Under the pieces are notes generated by a model that had not been told where the DNA came from, searched no databases, and saw only the letters and a list, made by a program, of their open reading frames with translations. The position numbers and the translations under genes were made by a program. A DNA stretch of 64,000 nt from Naematelia aurantialba (taxonomy: Eukaryota > Basidiomycota > Tremellomycetes > Tremellales > Naemateliaceae): assembly GCA_021527695.1 (NCBI GenBank), contig JAKFAO010000002.1, forward strand, positions 1,178,501-1,242,500, in the 5' to 3' direction. This document shows, piece by piece, positions 34,322 through 45,194 of the stretch. Numbering within the stretch: the stretch's first letter is position 1; every line of letters starts with the position of its first letter.

Positions 34322-37300
34322 ATGGACGCCACCAATCATGCTGTCTTGGAGCCTCTGCTCAAGGATGACACTGAAGAATTTGTCGACTCGCTTCGCTCTT
34401 GTCCTGCTCGCCGACCGCGCCGAGGTCTCCAGATTAGGTTCGACTTCGCCTCAGCAACTATCCTGGCTTTCCTTCTTGGACTGGTTTTCGTTCCAGCTGT
34501 CTCTAAGCTGTTTGAACATCTCGGGCTGCTTCGACATGTTCCCGATCAAGATCGCTCTTCCCAGCTCTCCATGACCGGTGATGCTTCCAACCTATATGAT
34601 CATGTACAGCTTTGCGAAAGCGCCGACGTCCTGCCCGTGAAGGCACCTCGTAAGAGTTAGTGACCGTTTCGTTCACTTAGGAATCAAATGATAGTTTAGA
34701 TGTTTGGCAAAATATCGATATTTCGACCGCGACGGCTATCCGTGAATGGCTGTACCAACCTGCCCGTGGACTCAACCTTACCCGGGCATCTGAAGCGAAA
34801 GACAACGACAACTCGATCTTCCTCGTTGAGGCATATCTTCCATCCAAGTCTGCAGCGCTGGCCTACCTTGACGACGAAGGGGGCCAAGTGGCCGCTCCCG
34901 ACAAGTATGTTCATGTGAGTTTCGACATGCCGCAGTCCACGCTAGGGCACTCATAAACTACAGGCTGTGATCAACAAGGGAGTATCTGAGGAGATTATCG
35001 ATTACCTCATCGGACCGTTACCACTTTCTGACCACACAACGATTCGACCACTGAGGGAGATATACCATCGTCCCGAAATCCCATACCACGGTACGTCTTG
35101 CCCCGTTCGGTGACGGGCTGACAGTGGGCAGCACGCGGCTTTGGTTACAATTCTTCTGACCTTGGGCTCCTGATGGCGCGAACATTCGGTCCCCTCGCTG
35201 AGCTCACTAATGAACTTTTTGGAGGGATCTGTCGAGGCCTGGCGAACGACACGCTGATTGGGGCTGCATCGGCTCCGCTGAGCTACGACGGCTCGTGGAG
35301 AAGAATGTGGATGCAAATGAAACTCAATGTCCCGGGTCACTATCTCTTCCCGGTGAATCTCTACACCTACGTGCGTCCTTGTCTCGACTCGTCGTCGAGT
35401 TTACCGAGCTGACACATCCAGCCAGTTCGACCTGAGCGGGACGGATCCGACACATTGGCACGTCCTGTCTATAATGTACAATAATCAGACCTTTTCCGGT
35501 CCCGACGAGCTCAAAGCGGCATGGGAAAGCGGCAAGTTGGTCAAAAGCAAGAAACCTTTGGGTCCGTCCGATGATACGCCCGCGTGGGCAACCAGAACCA
35601 GAACGGGCAAAGGGAAGAAGAGGGATTTGGACGAGCGAGCCGGACCGAGAAGCGTCAGCTTTGACGGGCTTAGATTTCGTGTGGATCAGGAAGAACAGTA
35701 CATCACGTGGAGCGAGTCGTCTTGTTCATGAAGCACGCTGCGACTAACCACTCATAGTGGGCTGGACATTCTACCTGGGCTTCCAGAGGGATATGGGTCT
35801 CAACCTTTGGGACATCAGGTTCCGAGGCGAGCGCATCATCTATGAGATCTCACCCCAGGAGGCGATGGCCCAGTATTCGGGAACCGACCCTCGGCAGGGC
35901 TCCACTGTCTATCTTGACCGGGCTTTCGGCATGGGTGCTGCTGGTTAGCTGATCAGCAAGGTATGAATGATATACTGACAGGTATGCAGTCAAGGAGCTT
36001 ATGGTGGGATACGATTGTCCTGGGGATGCGGTCTACCTACCAGCTACCGTCCACCAGGAAGCAGGATCGTCGACGAGGCTCAACGCGATTTGTATCTTTG
36101 AAAAGGATTCAGCCAAACCCCTTAGCAGGCATACCGGATGGCTGAAAGATGAAATGGGAGCCGTCAAGGGCTACGAGTTAACAGTGAGATCGGTCAGCAC
36201 TGTAGGGTGAGCTTCAGCATGCTCTTGTGTCTTGATAGCTGAAGCGAAGAAGGAACTACGACTACATTGTGAGCGAGCAGGATTAATTACATAGAAAATG
36301 CACTCATCTCCTGTCAGTTTGACTATACCTTCCAGCTGGACGGAACGATAGAGCTTCGAGGTGAGTTACCGACACGACGGCGACGGAGAGCTGATGAAGC
36401 TGGACAGTCTCGGCTTCTGGTTACTTACAGGGTGGCTATTGGGATCAATCACAGTTTCCATATGGCCATGCGATCCGGGAGACGACCATGTGAGTGTTTG
36501 AGCCTGTTTGACGCAGACGAATCCTGTTGATTCGTAGGGGGTCTCTTCACGACCACGTAATCAACTGCAAGTCGCTTCTCTTGACCCATTCTCAATGGAA
36601 GAGCTGACATTTAGGGTCCAGACAAGATTGATTTCGATATCGCAGGGACTCAAAACTCGTTGACTGCAGCCATGCTCGAGGTCGAGGAGATAGCTCAGCC
36701 TTGGCTCGACCAGGATTGGGGAGAGGTACGATTACGAAAGTCGAGGTGTCACTGAGTTGAATGCGCAGACCATGACTCAGCAACGAATCATCAGGAAGAA
36801 AATAGTCTCAGAGGATGACAGCAGACTAGACTACCCGCACAAGTATGTCGCTTATCCCCACAGAATTGCCTCAGGACTGACGGGGCTGCTTTCAAGTATG
36901 GAGGGAATGTACATCATCAGCAACGAGGAGGAAGTCAACGCCTGGGGCAACCCTCGGGGTTATGCCATCCACCCCGGTCGTAACTTCTTCTAATTGGTTG
37001 TTCACCGGGAGGTACCTGCTCATGAGACTCGTAGCGAGTGCAGTACATTTAACAAATTTGAACTGCCGACGAACTAAGGACAACGTTAATTGGGCCAAAC
37101 ATTCCCTTTCAGTCACTCAACGACATGATAACGAACCTTACTCGTCGTCTCTGTGGAATATTCACCTACCGGGGGCGCCGACCGTCGATTTTTACCAGTT
37201 CTTCAACGGCGAGTCGCTCGATCAGGAGGATGTGGGTTGAGCAAAATAGGGGCCCAGCAAAACCTGAGCTCATGTAGCGTAGCTGGTCGTGTGGCTGAAT

Positions 37301-37788
37301 CTCGGAACCCATCATATGCCCCGAGCGGAAGATTCCCCTCATACGTTGACCAATGCGGCGAGGTGAGTCCGCTAATCTTGTCACTAACTGGCGCTCACGG
37401 TTTTGTTCATTTAGCTCGGCCGTTATGCTCATTCCATTCAATTTCAACGACTTTGACGTCTCCATGGAGCAGGTCTTCCTTTTACTTCGACATCGCCGAG
37501 CTGACACAGGGTCAGAGCAATGAATTCTGTCATCCTCAACGCTGGACCCCCCGGACAAGCATGGTCCATTGACGAGAACAATGTCAAACCATCGTTTTGC
37601 CTTCCACCAAGACCATCTGACTTTAGCTATACTGGATTACTGAGCTTTGAGGAAAATGGATCACCAGCCGTCTCGGGAACACTGCAGGCGCAGAGGGAAA
37701 TCGGTGAGTCAGCAGGATTGTTCCGCCAATGACTGAAACTCATCATTACTCAGCTGAATCGTGGCATGGGCTCCACGCCCAGATATAG
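34322..37788 (+). CDS. Membrane-anchored copper amine oxidase
   Basis: Quinoprotein oxidase that converts primary amines to aldehydes, ammonia and hydrogen peroxide. A single hydrophobic segment (FASATILAFLLGLVFVPAV, residues about 38-57) after a charged N-terminus suggests a type II anchor, so the catalytic domain would lie outside or in the lumen. Catalytic landmarks are visible. VYLDRAFGMG carries the conserved catalytic Asp. NYDYIFDYTF holds the tyrosine that becomes topaquinone. GSLHDHVINYKIDFD holds two copper His. LGTHHMPRAEDSPHT carries the third ligand region. Other family text: FYLGFQRDMGLNLWDIRF and VGYDCPGDAVYLPA. The product is about 800 residues with many introns. The last exons (MNSVILNAGPPGQAW ... 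AESWHGLHAQI) extend beyond the usual C-terminus. One junction near 37456 seems to need a GC donor. Stop 37786-37788. Confidence 0.85.
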
Positions 37789-38185
37789 ACCGTTTGACGT
37801 CTTCTTCCCCCGCCATGGGTTGTGTCACGTTGTGCATTCCGTCAAGATAAGAGATACGAGCTACCTCGATGAGAACGTATGAATCTAGTCGAGTGGAGGC
37901 GTCCACATTGTACAGATCTGGTTACCGACTTGTTGATCCCTGCAGTTATGGGGTAGTCTCGGAACTTGGTGGTCTGCTACGGTGATGACGCATGCTACTG
38001 GGACTTGCCTCCCCCGCGAAAGACTTGGGACGGACCAAGGTTACTTGCCATGATGCACCAACCAATTCTCTTTCAGATCCGCTGCTTTCATCTGGAACAC
38101 TCTCCACTGTCTGCTTGTATAATTTCATTCAACCAGCCAAAGCTCCGTAGTTATGGTGACTACAACCACCTCCGAAGCCTGTTCA
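37789..38185. other. Convergent intergenic region, amine oxidase and agmatinase 2
   Basis: About 397 bases between two stop codons. No coding exon or recognisable element; presumably terminators and 3' ends of both genes. Confidence 0.45.
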
Positions 38186-39890
38186 TCACTGTACAACTGG
38201 CGTTAAGCCCATGATGCTGAGGAGCTCGAAAACCTGAACGAACGCATTGTAAGAACTTGTCTGAGAGTGGTGGACATTCGGGCAATCCACTTACCATGCC
38301 GGCGGCAACAATCTGAGTAGTCTCCGCTCTATGGAAGATCAGCCGAATTATAGACTTTGATTGGAACGGACATACTGATCATCGTATGCAGGAGCGACTT
38401 CGACTACATCTGCACCGACAATTTTCAGATCTTTGAGCCCATGTAAGATCTTGATCATTTCCCTGCTAGTCCAGCCGCCTAGCCAAGTATCAGCCGGCAC
38501 ATTCCAGCTTTGGCAGAGAAGCCAACGCACCAATCTCAGGAGTACCTGTCGCCGGCTTGTCCAGGTTTAGCTAGACTCCCCAAGCTCAACAGCATCCAAA
38601 ACTTACAGCAAAGGCCGGATCCAATGTATCGATGTCGATGGTCAAATAGACTGCTGAGTTCCCGACCCTGTCTTTGATCCTCTGGATGACGCCCTTCCAT
38701 CCAATATCCTCAATCTCGTCAGCGAGAACAGTGACGAAGTTGGTCTCCAAGTCGGAGGGAATATCGCAGTTAGCTCGAATACTATTCACTTTTTAGCTCG
38801 GGACTCCGGAATAAAGCTCACCCAGCGTGTATATTGTTCTCCGTCATTAGGCCCTCCCTCCAAGCAAAATAGAAGTAGTCCTGTCCCCACCGTCTTAGCC
38901 GGCACCGGCGACCTTTCAGAGAAGCTCACCCCATGTGTAAGGGTGCCTGCATCGGGGTGGCGACTGTCACAGTGCGAGTCGAAATGGACAACCGAAACAG
39001 GGCCGTAGATGTCATGCAAAGCCCTTAAAGCAGGTAGAACGATGCTATATGTCAGCTTCTCCTCGGGAGTTTTGGACTCACGTGTGATCTCCACCAAGCA
39101 TTACAATCCTTGGATGGTGCTGTCCATCCAAAGCAATACTCAACTCTCCACCCTCGAACGGTGTCGCTACGGTCCGGTTGAGCAAGGACCTATAGTCGGC
39201 TTCAAGCGTAGCAAGGGCCAGGTCGTTCGAGTAGAACGACATTCGGGAATCCCCGCAATCGACTGAGCGAGCGTCAGTCAACATCGATCAAGGATTCCTG
39301 GGAAGCCGATTTCTCACCGACAGTGTAGTCTGAAAACACATTGGTCCCCAGGAGCCTGTTAGCTCCTCCCAACCTTTGAGCCCCGTTCCGGATCCCGCCT
39401 GGGCCGAAGCGGGCCCCGGGACGCCAAGAGGTAGCCGTATCAAAAGGAGCGCCGAGGATTGCGATATCATAGAGCGTCGTATTGTCGGCCGTCAAACATC
39501 GAACAGGCTTGCCTTGCCATCAGCGAATTCCATGCCTGTAAAGTTCTTGACGAACAGGAACATGTGCAAAAGTCTTCAGACCGTTGTACATAGTGGATGG
39601 GTCGTACGGGAACCCTGTCAGAGTGTCAGCACTGCGAATCAGTCAAGGCGCTCGCACTGACACGGCTGGGGATTAGGAGGAAGCCTATCGTAGTGCGCTG
39701 CATTGGCGGGATCCTCATAGCCATAAGAATGAGCCGGCCGAAGACGCTGTTTGTAACCGAGAACAGGGTGGCGAGGCTCATCGCTGCCGGACAGATATTC
39801 TGCGTACGAATGCCTGAGGGGAAGTTGTTCTGCTGGGATAGATAGGACTACTACCGGCAGAAGTGCGAGAAGTTGGAGCAAGACGATCAT
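38186..39890 (-). CDS. Secreted agmatinase-type ureohydrolase (copy 2)
   Basis: Paralogue of the enzyme at 4881-6660. The N-terminus [22 protein letters not shown] is a signal peptide, followed by a roughly 60-residue Tyr/Pro-rich pro-region not seen in copy 1. Motifs: [46 protein letters not shown] (metal His), [11 protein letters not shown] (D-x-H-x-D ligands kept, but Cys-Asp-Ser-Arg where most relatives have a Thr/Leu-Asp-Thr), [14 protein letters not shown] and [12 protein letters not shown]. The last two short exons give [11 protein letters not shown] and [15 protein letters not shown] with stop tga at 38186-38188. An intron splits the HT-I junction after GGDHT, within four bases of the equivalent intron in copy 1. 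It shares a divergent promoter with the OPT gene and is tail to tail with the amine oxidase, which would consume putrescine. Confidence 0.83.
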
Positions 39891-40417
39891 GACTGAGTGC
39901 TGTGATCTCGATACCTATAGCACTAATTCAGATCGCGATGACAGTCAGACAAGTCCACCAATGCACGATATCGACCCATCCATTTCAGCTGAGAAGATAA
40001 ATACGCGCATCCATGCGTACGGCGGCAAGATCCGATGCGGCAAAAGTCGTCGGATTGGCCGCATGCTATTCTTTTCTCAGGTTTGTCATTGACCCATCTC
40101 ATTGCCAAGCGGAAGAGTCGAGGAGAGACGGGAGCGGCTGGATCGCCGGCTGGCACTAGTCAGACAAGGTTACAATCTGGCTGTTCCAGGCGCACCCGCT
40201 CTGGCTGGACAAAGTGAGGCGTTGTCAACTGAAACGTATTGTTCAACAACACCCACGAAAAGAGCGCTTGCGCTTATCTGTTGGTGCCTGAACATGCTGG
40301 ATACCAAGAGATAACGACTGTAAGAGGCATCGGTGGTACAAATCCCCTCGTCTCACTGGCCTCTCTCTCTCTCTCTTCCCCATCCCACGTCCCCTGCACT
40401 TCGGTCTCAGCGTCGTC
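39891..40417. promoter_or_regulatory. Divergent promoter with three GATA cores, agmatinase 2 and OPT transporter
   Basis: 527 bases. GATAA occurs at 39996-40000 (plus), GATAAG as TTATC at 40274-40278 (minus) and GATAAC at 40310-40315 (plus). These fit the core bound by GATA-type nitrogen regulators of fungi. A pyrimidine tract of alternating CT lies at about 40365-40380, shortly before the OPT start, as is common before fungal start codons. Confidence 0.4.
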
Positions 40418-43400
40418 ATGTCAAAACGAGACAGCATGGACAATATACACGTTGCCGTCCTGAGCGGGCATGGACAGAGCTCGCTCGAAGACGACCAGGA
40501 CCACAAAGTAGTCAGTGGCGACGCTGATCCTTCCACCGTCGTTCTTCAAGAAGTGGAGCGAGAGGGTCTGGATAAGTTCCAGGAAGAAGGCAAAGTATTG
40601 GTCGTCGGAAGCGCAGCAGAAATTGTCGCCGAGGTCATCGAGTACGTCCAGGGCGATCTGCCTGATGTTGGCTGTCCCGGCTGATGCGGCAAAGCATTCG
40701 AGATGACCCCAGTCAGCCGACCCTAACCTTTCGGTTTTGGGTTCTGGGTGCTGGACTGGCTGCTTTTGGCGCAGTGCTGTCCGAAATCTACTACTGGAAA
40801 GTATGTGTCCGCTACTGGCATGAGGCGTACGGAACAGGCTGACCAGAAATAGCCCCAATTAGCGACCGTCAGCGCGTTGTTTCAGTTGATCATCGCCTAT
40901 GTGCTGGGCAACTTGATGGCTATGTTGCCCAGCAAGGGATACTGGCGCTTCATCAACCCTGGACCTTTTAACAGTGAGAGCTCTGTCCTATTGGAACACT
41001 GTACTGAAGAGATTCACCAGTCAAGGAGCACACGGCGATTGTCATCTTTGCCTCCACCGCGTCGACCACCGCCCAAGCCGTCTCCATCATCGCAATCCTA
41101 CGCTTGTACTATGACCTCAACATGAATCCCGGTGAGTTTCTCAGTTTCACCAGCAATCACAGATCCTGATGAACTATCCAAAGGCGTTGCGATTCTCCAA
41201 ACGTGGGCGACACAAATCATCGGATATTCGATTTGTGGAGTCCTCCAATCGTCCCTTATCTATCCAACCTACGCTCTCTGGCCACAGAATATTCCGAGTA
41301 TCTCTCTCTTGCAGAGCATGCACTTCTCCTCGGCACTCAGCAAGAAGAAGATGAAATTCTTCTGGATCGTCTTTACCGCCATTTTCTGTTGGGAGATCGT
41401 CCCGACCTGGATGTTTCCTCTGCTAACGGCCTTCTCGATCGTCTGCATAGCCGATAACGGCCGACACTCATTCGTGCGAAACCTTTTTGGGGCCGGTTCG
41501 TCCAACGAAGGCCTAGGGTTTCTGTCCTTTGGGTTTGACTGGACTTTGATCACGCAAGCGTATCCTCTTTACTGGCCCCTTCAAACCCAAGTCAACTCGT
41601 GGATTGGCCTATTGATTTGTCAGTCTACCCCTCTTACATGTACAGTTATCGCTGATCTACTGTACTACAGGCTACTGCCTGATGATGGGAGCTTATTACT
41701 CCGACGTGGGGGATGGAAAATCCAGGGGATTGCCCTTTATGTCGACGTCTCTCTTCACTGGGAACGGATGTGAGTTTATGCGATTGATGCAGGGCGCCTT
41801 GTTAACGTTGACAGCGTCATACGAACAGTCTAACATTTTGACCTCCGACTATACTCTGAACGTGACCGCCTACGAGGAGTACGGTCGTCCATACTACACA
41901 TCGACCTACTCGATGTCCTTGACAGCTCATAACTTGTCGTGCGGTACGTTGTCGTGACCAATTGGGATAGGAGCTCAGCTCATACTGAACTTTTAGGCGC
42001 TGCCGTTGCGCACGTGATACTGTGGAACTATAAAGACATTATCGCCGGCTGGAAGGGCATCCGTATGGGTAACAAAAATCTGGATATTGACGACCCACAC
42101 TACCAAAAGATGAAGGCATACAAGGTCGTTCCTCTTTGGGTCTACCTGGTGACTTTCGTCTGTAGGTGTCCGCATTTTGCTGCTGAGTAGTTGCTGAATG
42201 TTACTCAGGCAGCTTGGGCACCGCCATCGGTACTTCGTACTATGGTGGCACTGCCTCTATTCCCTGGTGGTCGATCATTCTCTTCACAATCATTGGCTAC
42301 TTTTTCGCCATCGTCCTTGGATTCCTTCAAGCTATCACCGGCTTTCAAAACAACGTCAATGGCATCATTCAGATTATAGCCGCCTTTGTCCACTCCGGAA
42401 GGTACGCTTAATCTGATAGCGTATGGTCTCTAAGAATGCTGATGCAGACCAGGCCTATCGCAAACCTCTACGCTTCGATGTATGGTTACTATGCACCGAT
42501 TCAGACTCTGGCCATGTTGTCGGATCAAAAGGTCTGTCAAAACCCGCGTCATGTACAAAAACGAGACTGAAAATACCAACAGCTTGGCCAATACGCCAAA
42601 GTACCGCCCAGAGCGACCTTTGTCGCTCAGTTTGCTGGAACTATTCTCGGCGCCGTCCTCGACTATGTCCTCTACAAGTCGATAGTGGATGCCCATGCCG
42701 AGGTTCTCTTGGACCCACTGGGCACAAGGATCTGGTCGGGGGCCACAATGCAGGGGTTAGTCCGTTCTGATCAGCTTCATCCCTTACGCTGACTTGTACT
42801 AGCATCAATTCGAAAGCGCTCACGTTTGGGGCTTTGGGAAAAGATCTGTACCTGGCGGGCAAACCGTACTGGTTCATCCCTGCCTCCTTGGGCTTTGGCC
42901 TGGTCCTTCCCATCCCATTTTGGCTATTGCACCGTAAATTCCCTCAGCAGAGAATCTGGAGCTACCTCAATCTTCCCGTCATCTCCAACTATTGCTCGTG
43001 GTTGCCCTACTCTGTCAACGGTGCGTCACTGCGTCCTGATAGAAACTCTACTGATCGCGGACCAGGGATGTGGTGGCCTGGAGCTGTGATCGGCTTTATG
43101 GCGCAGTATTGGGCCCGCAACTACCGGTCAGTAATTTGCCATTGTACCCCTGGCAACTCGCCATACCCCCTGCAACTCGCTGACTACGGACAATCAGACC
43201 ACGTTGGTTCGTAAAGTACAATTATCTCCTGAGGTGAGACTAGCGGCCAGCTACCAACATGCTTCATCACATTATTTGCAATCGAGGCATTGTTGCTGAC
43301 ACACGTCTTCCCAGTGCTGCTCTTGACGGGGGCTCGTCGGTCATCTATTTCATCCTGTGTTTCGCGGTCTTTGGCGCCAGTGGTGCAGCTGTCACCTTCC

Positions 43401-43468
43401 CCTACTGGTGGGGAAATCCGGACCCCGATCTCCTCAGCGCAGACAGATGCAAAGTCCCAGGAGTATGA
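40418..43468 (+). CDS. OPT-family oligopeptide transporter
   Basis: Proton-coupled plasma-membrane transporter of the OPT family, whose members move tetra/pentapeptides, glutathione or metal chelates. The N-terminus is acidic and cytosolic, then LTFRFWVLGAGLAAFGAVLSEIYYWKP, a typical OPT first helix. Signatures: NPGPFNVKEHTAIVIFASTAS (OPT-specific NPGPF..KEH), ILTATQ-like ILQTWATQIIGYSICG, YPTYALWPQNIP, SMHFSSALSKKKMKFFW, WMFPLLTAFSIVCI, LGFLSFGFDWTLI and VPLWVYLVTFVCSLGTAIGTSYYGG. Also GFLQAITGFQNNVNGIIQIIAAFV, the conserved GxxQAxTG..LNxxxE-like block, then GYYAPIQTLAMLSDQKLGQYAKVPPRA and YWWPGAVIGFMAQYWAR. At least ten introns. The C-terminal exon ends CFAVFGASGAAVTFPYWWGN with stop 43466-43468. 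It is next to the amine-use genes, so it may import nitrogen sources; the substrate is not predictable. Confidence 0.88.
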
Positions 43469-43484
43469 GTCGGAAAGCTAGGGA

Positions 43485-43539
43485 ACTAGTAAGAGGCCGC
43501 TGTAAAGGTGGCACTAGTAAGAGGCCGCCGTATAGGTGG
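43485..43539. repeat. 27-nt direct repeat, two imperfect copies
   Basis: Two 27-nt units, 43485-43511 and 43513-43539, begin actagtaagaggccgc and end aggtgg. They differ at two internal positions and are separated by one base. They lie in the 3' region of the OPT gene, 16 bases after its stop. Confidence 0.8.
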
Positions 43540-43877
43540 ATTATGTTCTTGTTGTTTCTGAAATTGATTTCGAGGTCTGTTTCGTCTTTACCAGGCGGAA
43601 GGAGGGGATCGACGAAATGCATTTTACGGGTGAATGCTGATGCTAAGCCAAGATTTACTACCGTAGTTCGTAGTAGTGTAGTCCAGTGATGATTGACAAA
43701 CATCTGACTCTTGAGAATGAAGGAAGGACAGAGTAGTGACATCTGACCTAAAGCCAGCCTTGCGGACAGCTCTTGTGGCTCTCAGCAAAACATGAGAGCG
43801 GATAGACTCGATCGGAATCAGCCCTCCGAAGATTTTGAGGTGCGCTCTGTTCGAGGTCCTCCATTAACAAGCTATCC

Positions 43878-44261
43878 TCATTGAGGTGACGGCGATGAAT
43901 CAGTCCGATCTATCGCTATCCTTCTTGGCCCCTTGTTAGGCACCAGGTACGATGGGCTCAGTACTTGTTCCAAGCTAACATCGCCTAGCATGCCATCCAT
44001 TTCTGCGGCTAATAGTATTAGATGGCTTGCTGATGCGGCAAGAGTGGGTGCAGAGCGCAGGGGAAACCTCATGAGCTCCATCAACTCTGTCTTGCCGGCA
44101 CCCGGTCGATAGTAGACTATGGCATCATTCACGTTGCCATCACCTTCGGCGGCCATGACCCAAGCCGTGACGTTACACCAACAAGCGCCAAGATCTTGAA
44201 CACTACCGTTTGGCCACCCAAAGCCGACGAACGAGCTGATCCTGGCTCCCGTACTAGCCAA
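43878..44261 (-). CDS. Hypothetical 127-codon open frame in a repeat-rich island
   Basis: Open frame with a mixed composition (SSFVGFGWPNGSVQDLG; WCNVTAWVMAAEGDGN; SHLILLAAEMDGMLGDV). It has no recognised family, no signal peptide and no splice support. The same frame stays open upstream through the ND5-like block at 44280-44350, so it may be part of a composite insertion rather than a gene. No function assigned. Confidence 0.25.
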   Translation of the reverse strand: MASTGARISSFVGFGWPNGSVQDLGACWCNVTAWVMAAEGDGNVNDAIVYYRPGAGKTELMELMRFPLRSAPTLAASASHLILLAAEMDGMLGDVSLEQVLSPSYLVPNKGPRRIAIDRTDSSPSPQ

Positions 44262-44279
44262 TGCTGCGACCAGAGCTCG

Positions 44280-44350
44280 AATTAAAACAATAAAACCTAT
44301 TGACAGAATAGTATCACCTACACGATTTACAATTATAGCTTGGTTAGCTC
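44280..44350 (-). pseudogene. ND5-like mitochondrial fragment (candidate NUMT)
   Basis: On the minus strand an AT-rich stretch of about 65-70 bases reads NQAIIVNRVGD, then TILSIGFIVLI. Asn-Arg-Val-Gly-Asp followed by a Leu/Gly-rich helix is a hallmark of NADH dehydrogenase subunit 5 of mitochondrial complex I. The base composition (A+T about 70%) contrasts with flanking nuclear DNA. The match ends abruptly at both sides, upstream near the G-rich tract and downstream at RALVAALAST. No start, stop or surrounding ND5 sequence is present, so it is read as a short mitochondrial insertion. Confidence 0.55.
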
Positions 44351-44410
44351 CGTAGGTGGTAGGGGTGGTAGGGGGTGGTGGGGGTGTATCAAATATTAGG
44401 GGGTGAGTGG
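44351..44410. repeat. G-rich tract
   Basis: The plus strand is rich in runs of three to five G separated by T or TA (ggtggtaggggtgg and related), then a single ttaggggg. It could fold as a quadruplex. The ttaggggg unit is a telomere-repeat type of some basidiomycete yeasts, but only one copy is present. Confidence 0.4.
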
Positions 44411-44870
44411 CAATTTTTTATAAAAATAAATGGGCACAGAAAGTTACCCATACCTTGTTCTACAGTAATTTTCATGAACTTTGATATGTTTGAAATTCTG
44501 AGCAACTTCTGTCAATGTTGTGCAAGCAGAGGTGTGCTTTAGCTTTCATATCTCCTTCATGAGAGCTAGCATGCCCTCAGGGGATAAGGCCAGTCTTCGA
44601 TCATGTTGCTGCCTGAGAGCCAAGTCTTTCACCAGCTGTTCGCACGCTCTCCCCTTCTCCTCTCGGCAAAAGTGTCACGATGCTCCGCTCTAACTTCGGC
44701 GACCTGGGCCGGCTGCACAACGACTGACTTGGACTTAGACAAGTTCCGTGAGAACTCATTGAGAGAATGAGGAATGACTTGACTTGGGACTGGGACTTGG
44801 GCATGGAGATGTGGACTTGGAGTAGGGTGATATAGAAGAACTCAGATGAGTGGTTGTAGACCCGTCGATT

Positions 44871-45194
44871 CCTCAATTCAACCTCCTCGAAAACCTCGAA
44901 TTGATGCTTAGTAATAATATTGGAAATAGGTGATTCTATTGGCAACAACAGCATTGGAAATAGATAAGATGCTGCAATATATAAGTAGATAGATCTGCCT
45001 TGATCCCCCCAGGGATCAAAACTTGTATGTTACTCTCGATATCATTTCGATTTTCTCGATTCGCCTCGATTGTCGATAGTTTGACAAATCTTCAGCTAAA
45101 AGCCTTCCGCTTCCAGTTTGAGACTATTTCGGTATAATCGAATCGCCCAAATACCCGTTTCCTCTGTCGAATCATCAGAGACATGGCCGTAACA
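44871..45194 (+). repeat. Left arm of a 324-nt inverted repeat
   Basis: The sequence from cctcaattcaacctcc to tggccgtaaca reappears as its reverse complement at 45963-46286 with few differences. Equal arm length (324 nt each) and near identity suggest a recent origin or active gene conversion. The arm includes a small palindrome (ttgatccc / agggatcaa). Confidence 0.85.

Larger units (their letters stand above)
43469..44870. other. Gene-poor region after the OPT gene
   Basis: About 1.4 kb. It contains a 27-nt imperfect direct repeat at 43485-43539, a 127-codon open frame on the minus strand (43878-44261), the ND5-like stretch at 44280-44350 and a G-rich strand at about 44351-44410. Around 44770-44825 the motif gacttggg recurs imperfectly. 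There is no clear host gene. Confidence 0.45.

Noticed and set aside
44396..44404. TTAGGGGG, a telomere-type repeat unit
   Set aside because: Only one copy, inside a generally G-rich tract. Not enough to claim an interstitial telomere.
44601..44954. 117-codon minus-strand open frame at the edge of the inverted repeat
   Set aside because: Its N-terminal part lies in the repeat arm and the remainder is low-complexity Ser-rich sequence; no match to any family I know.
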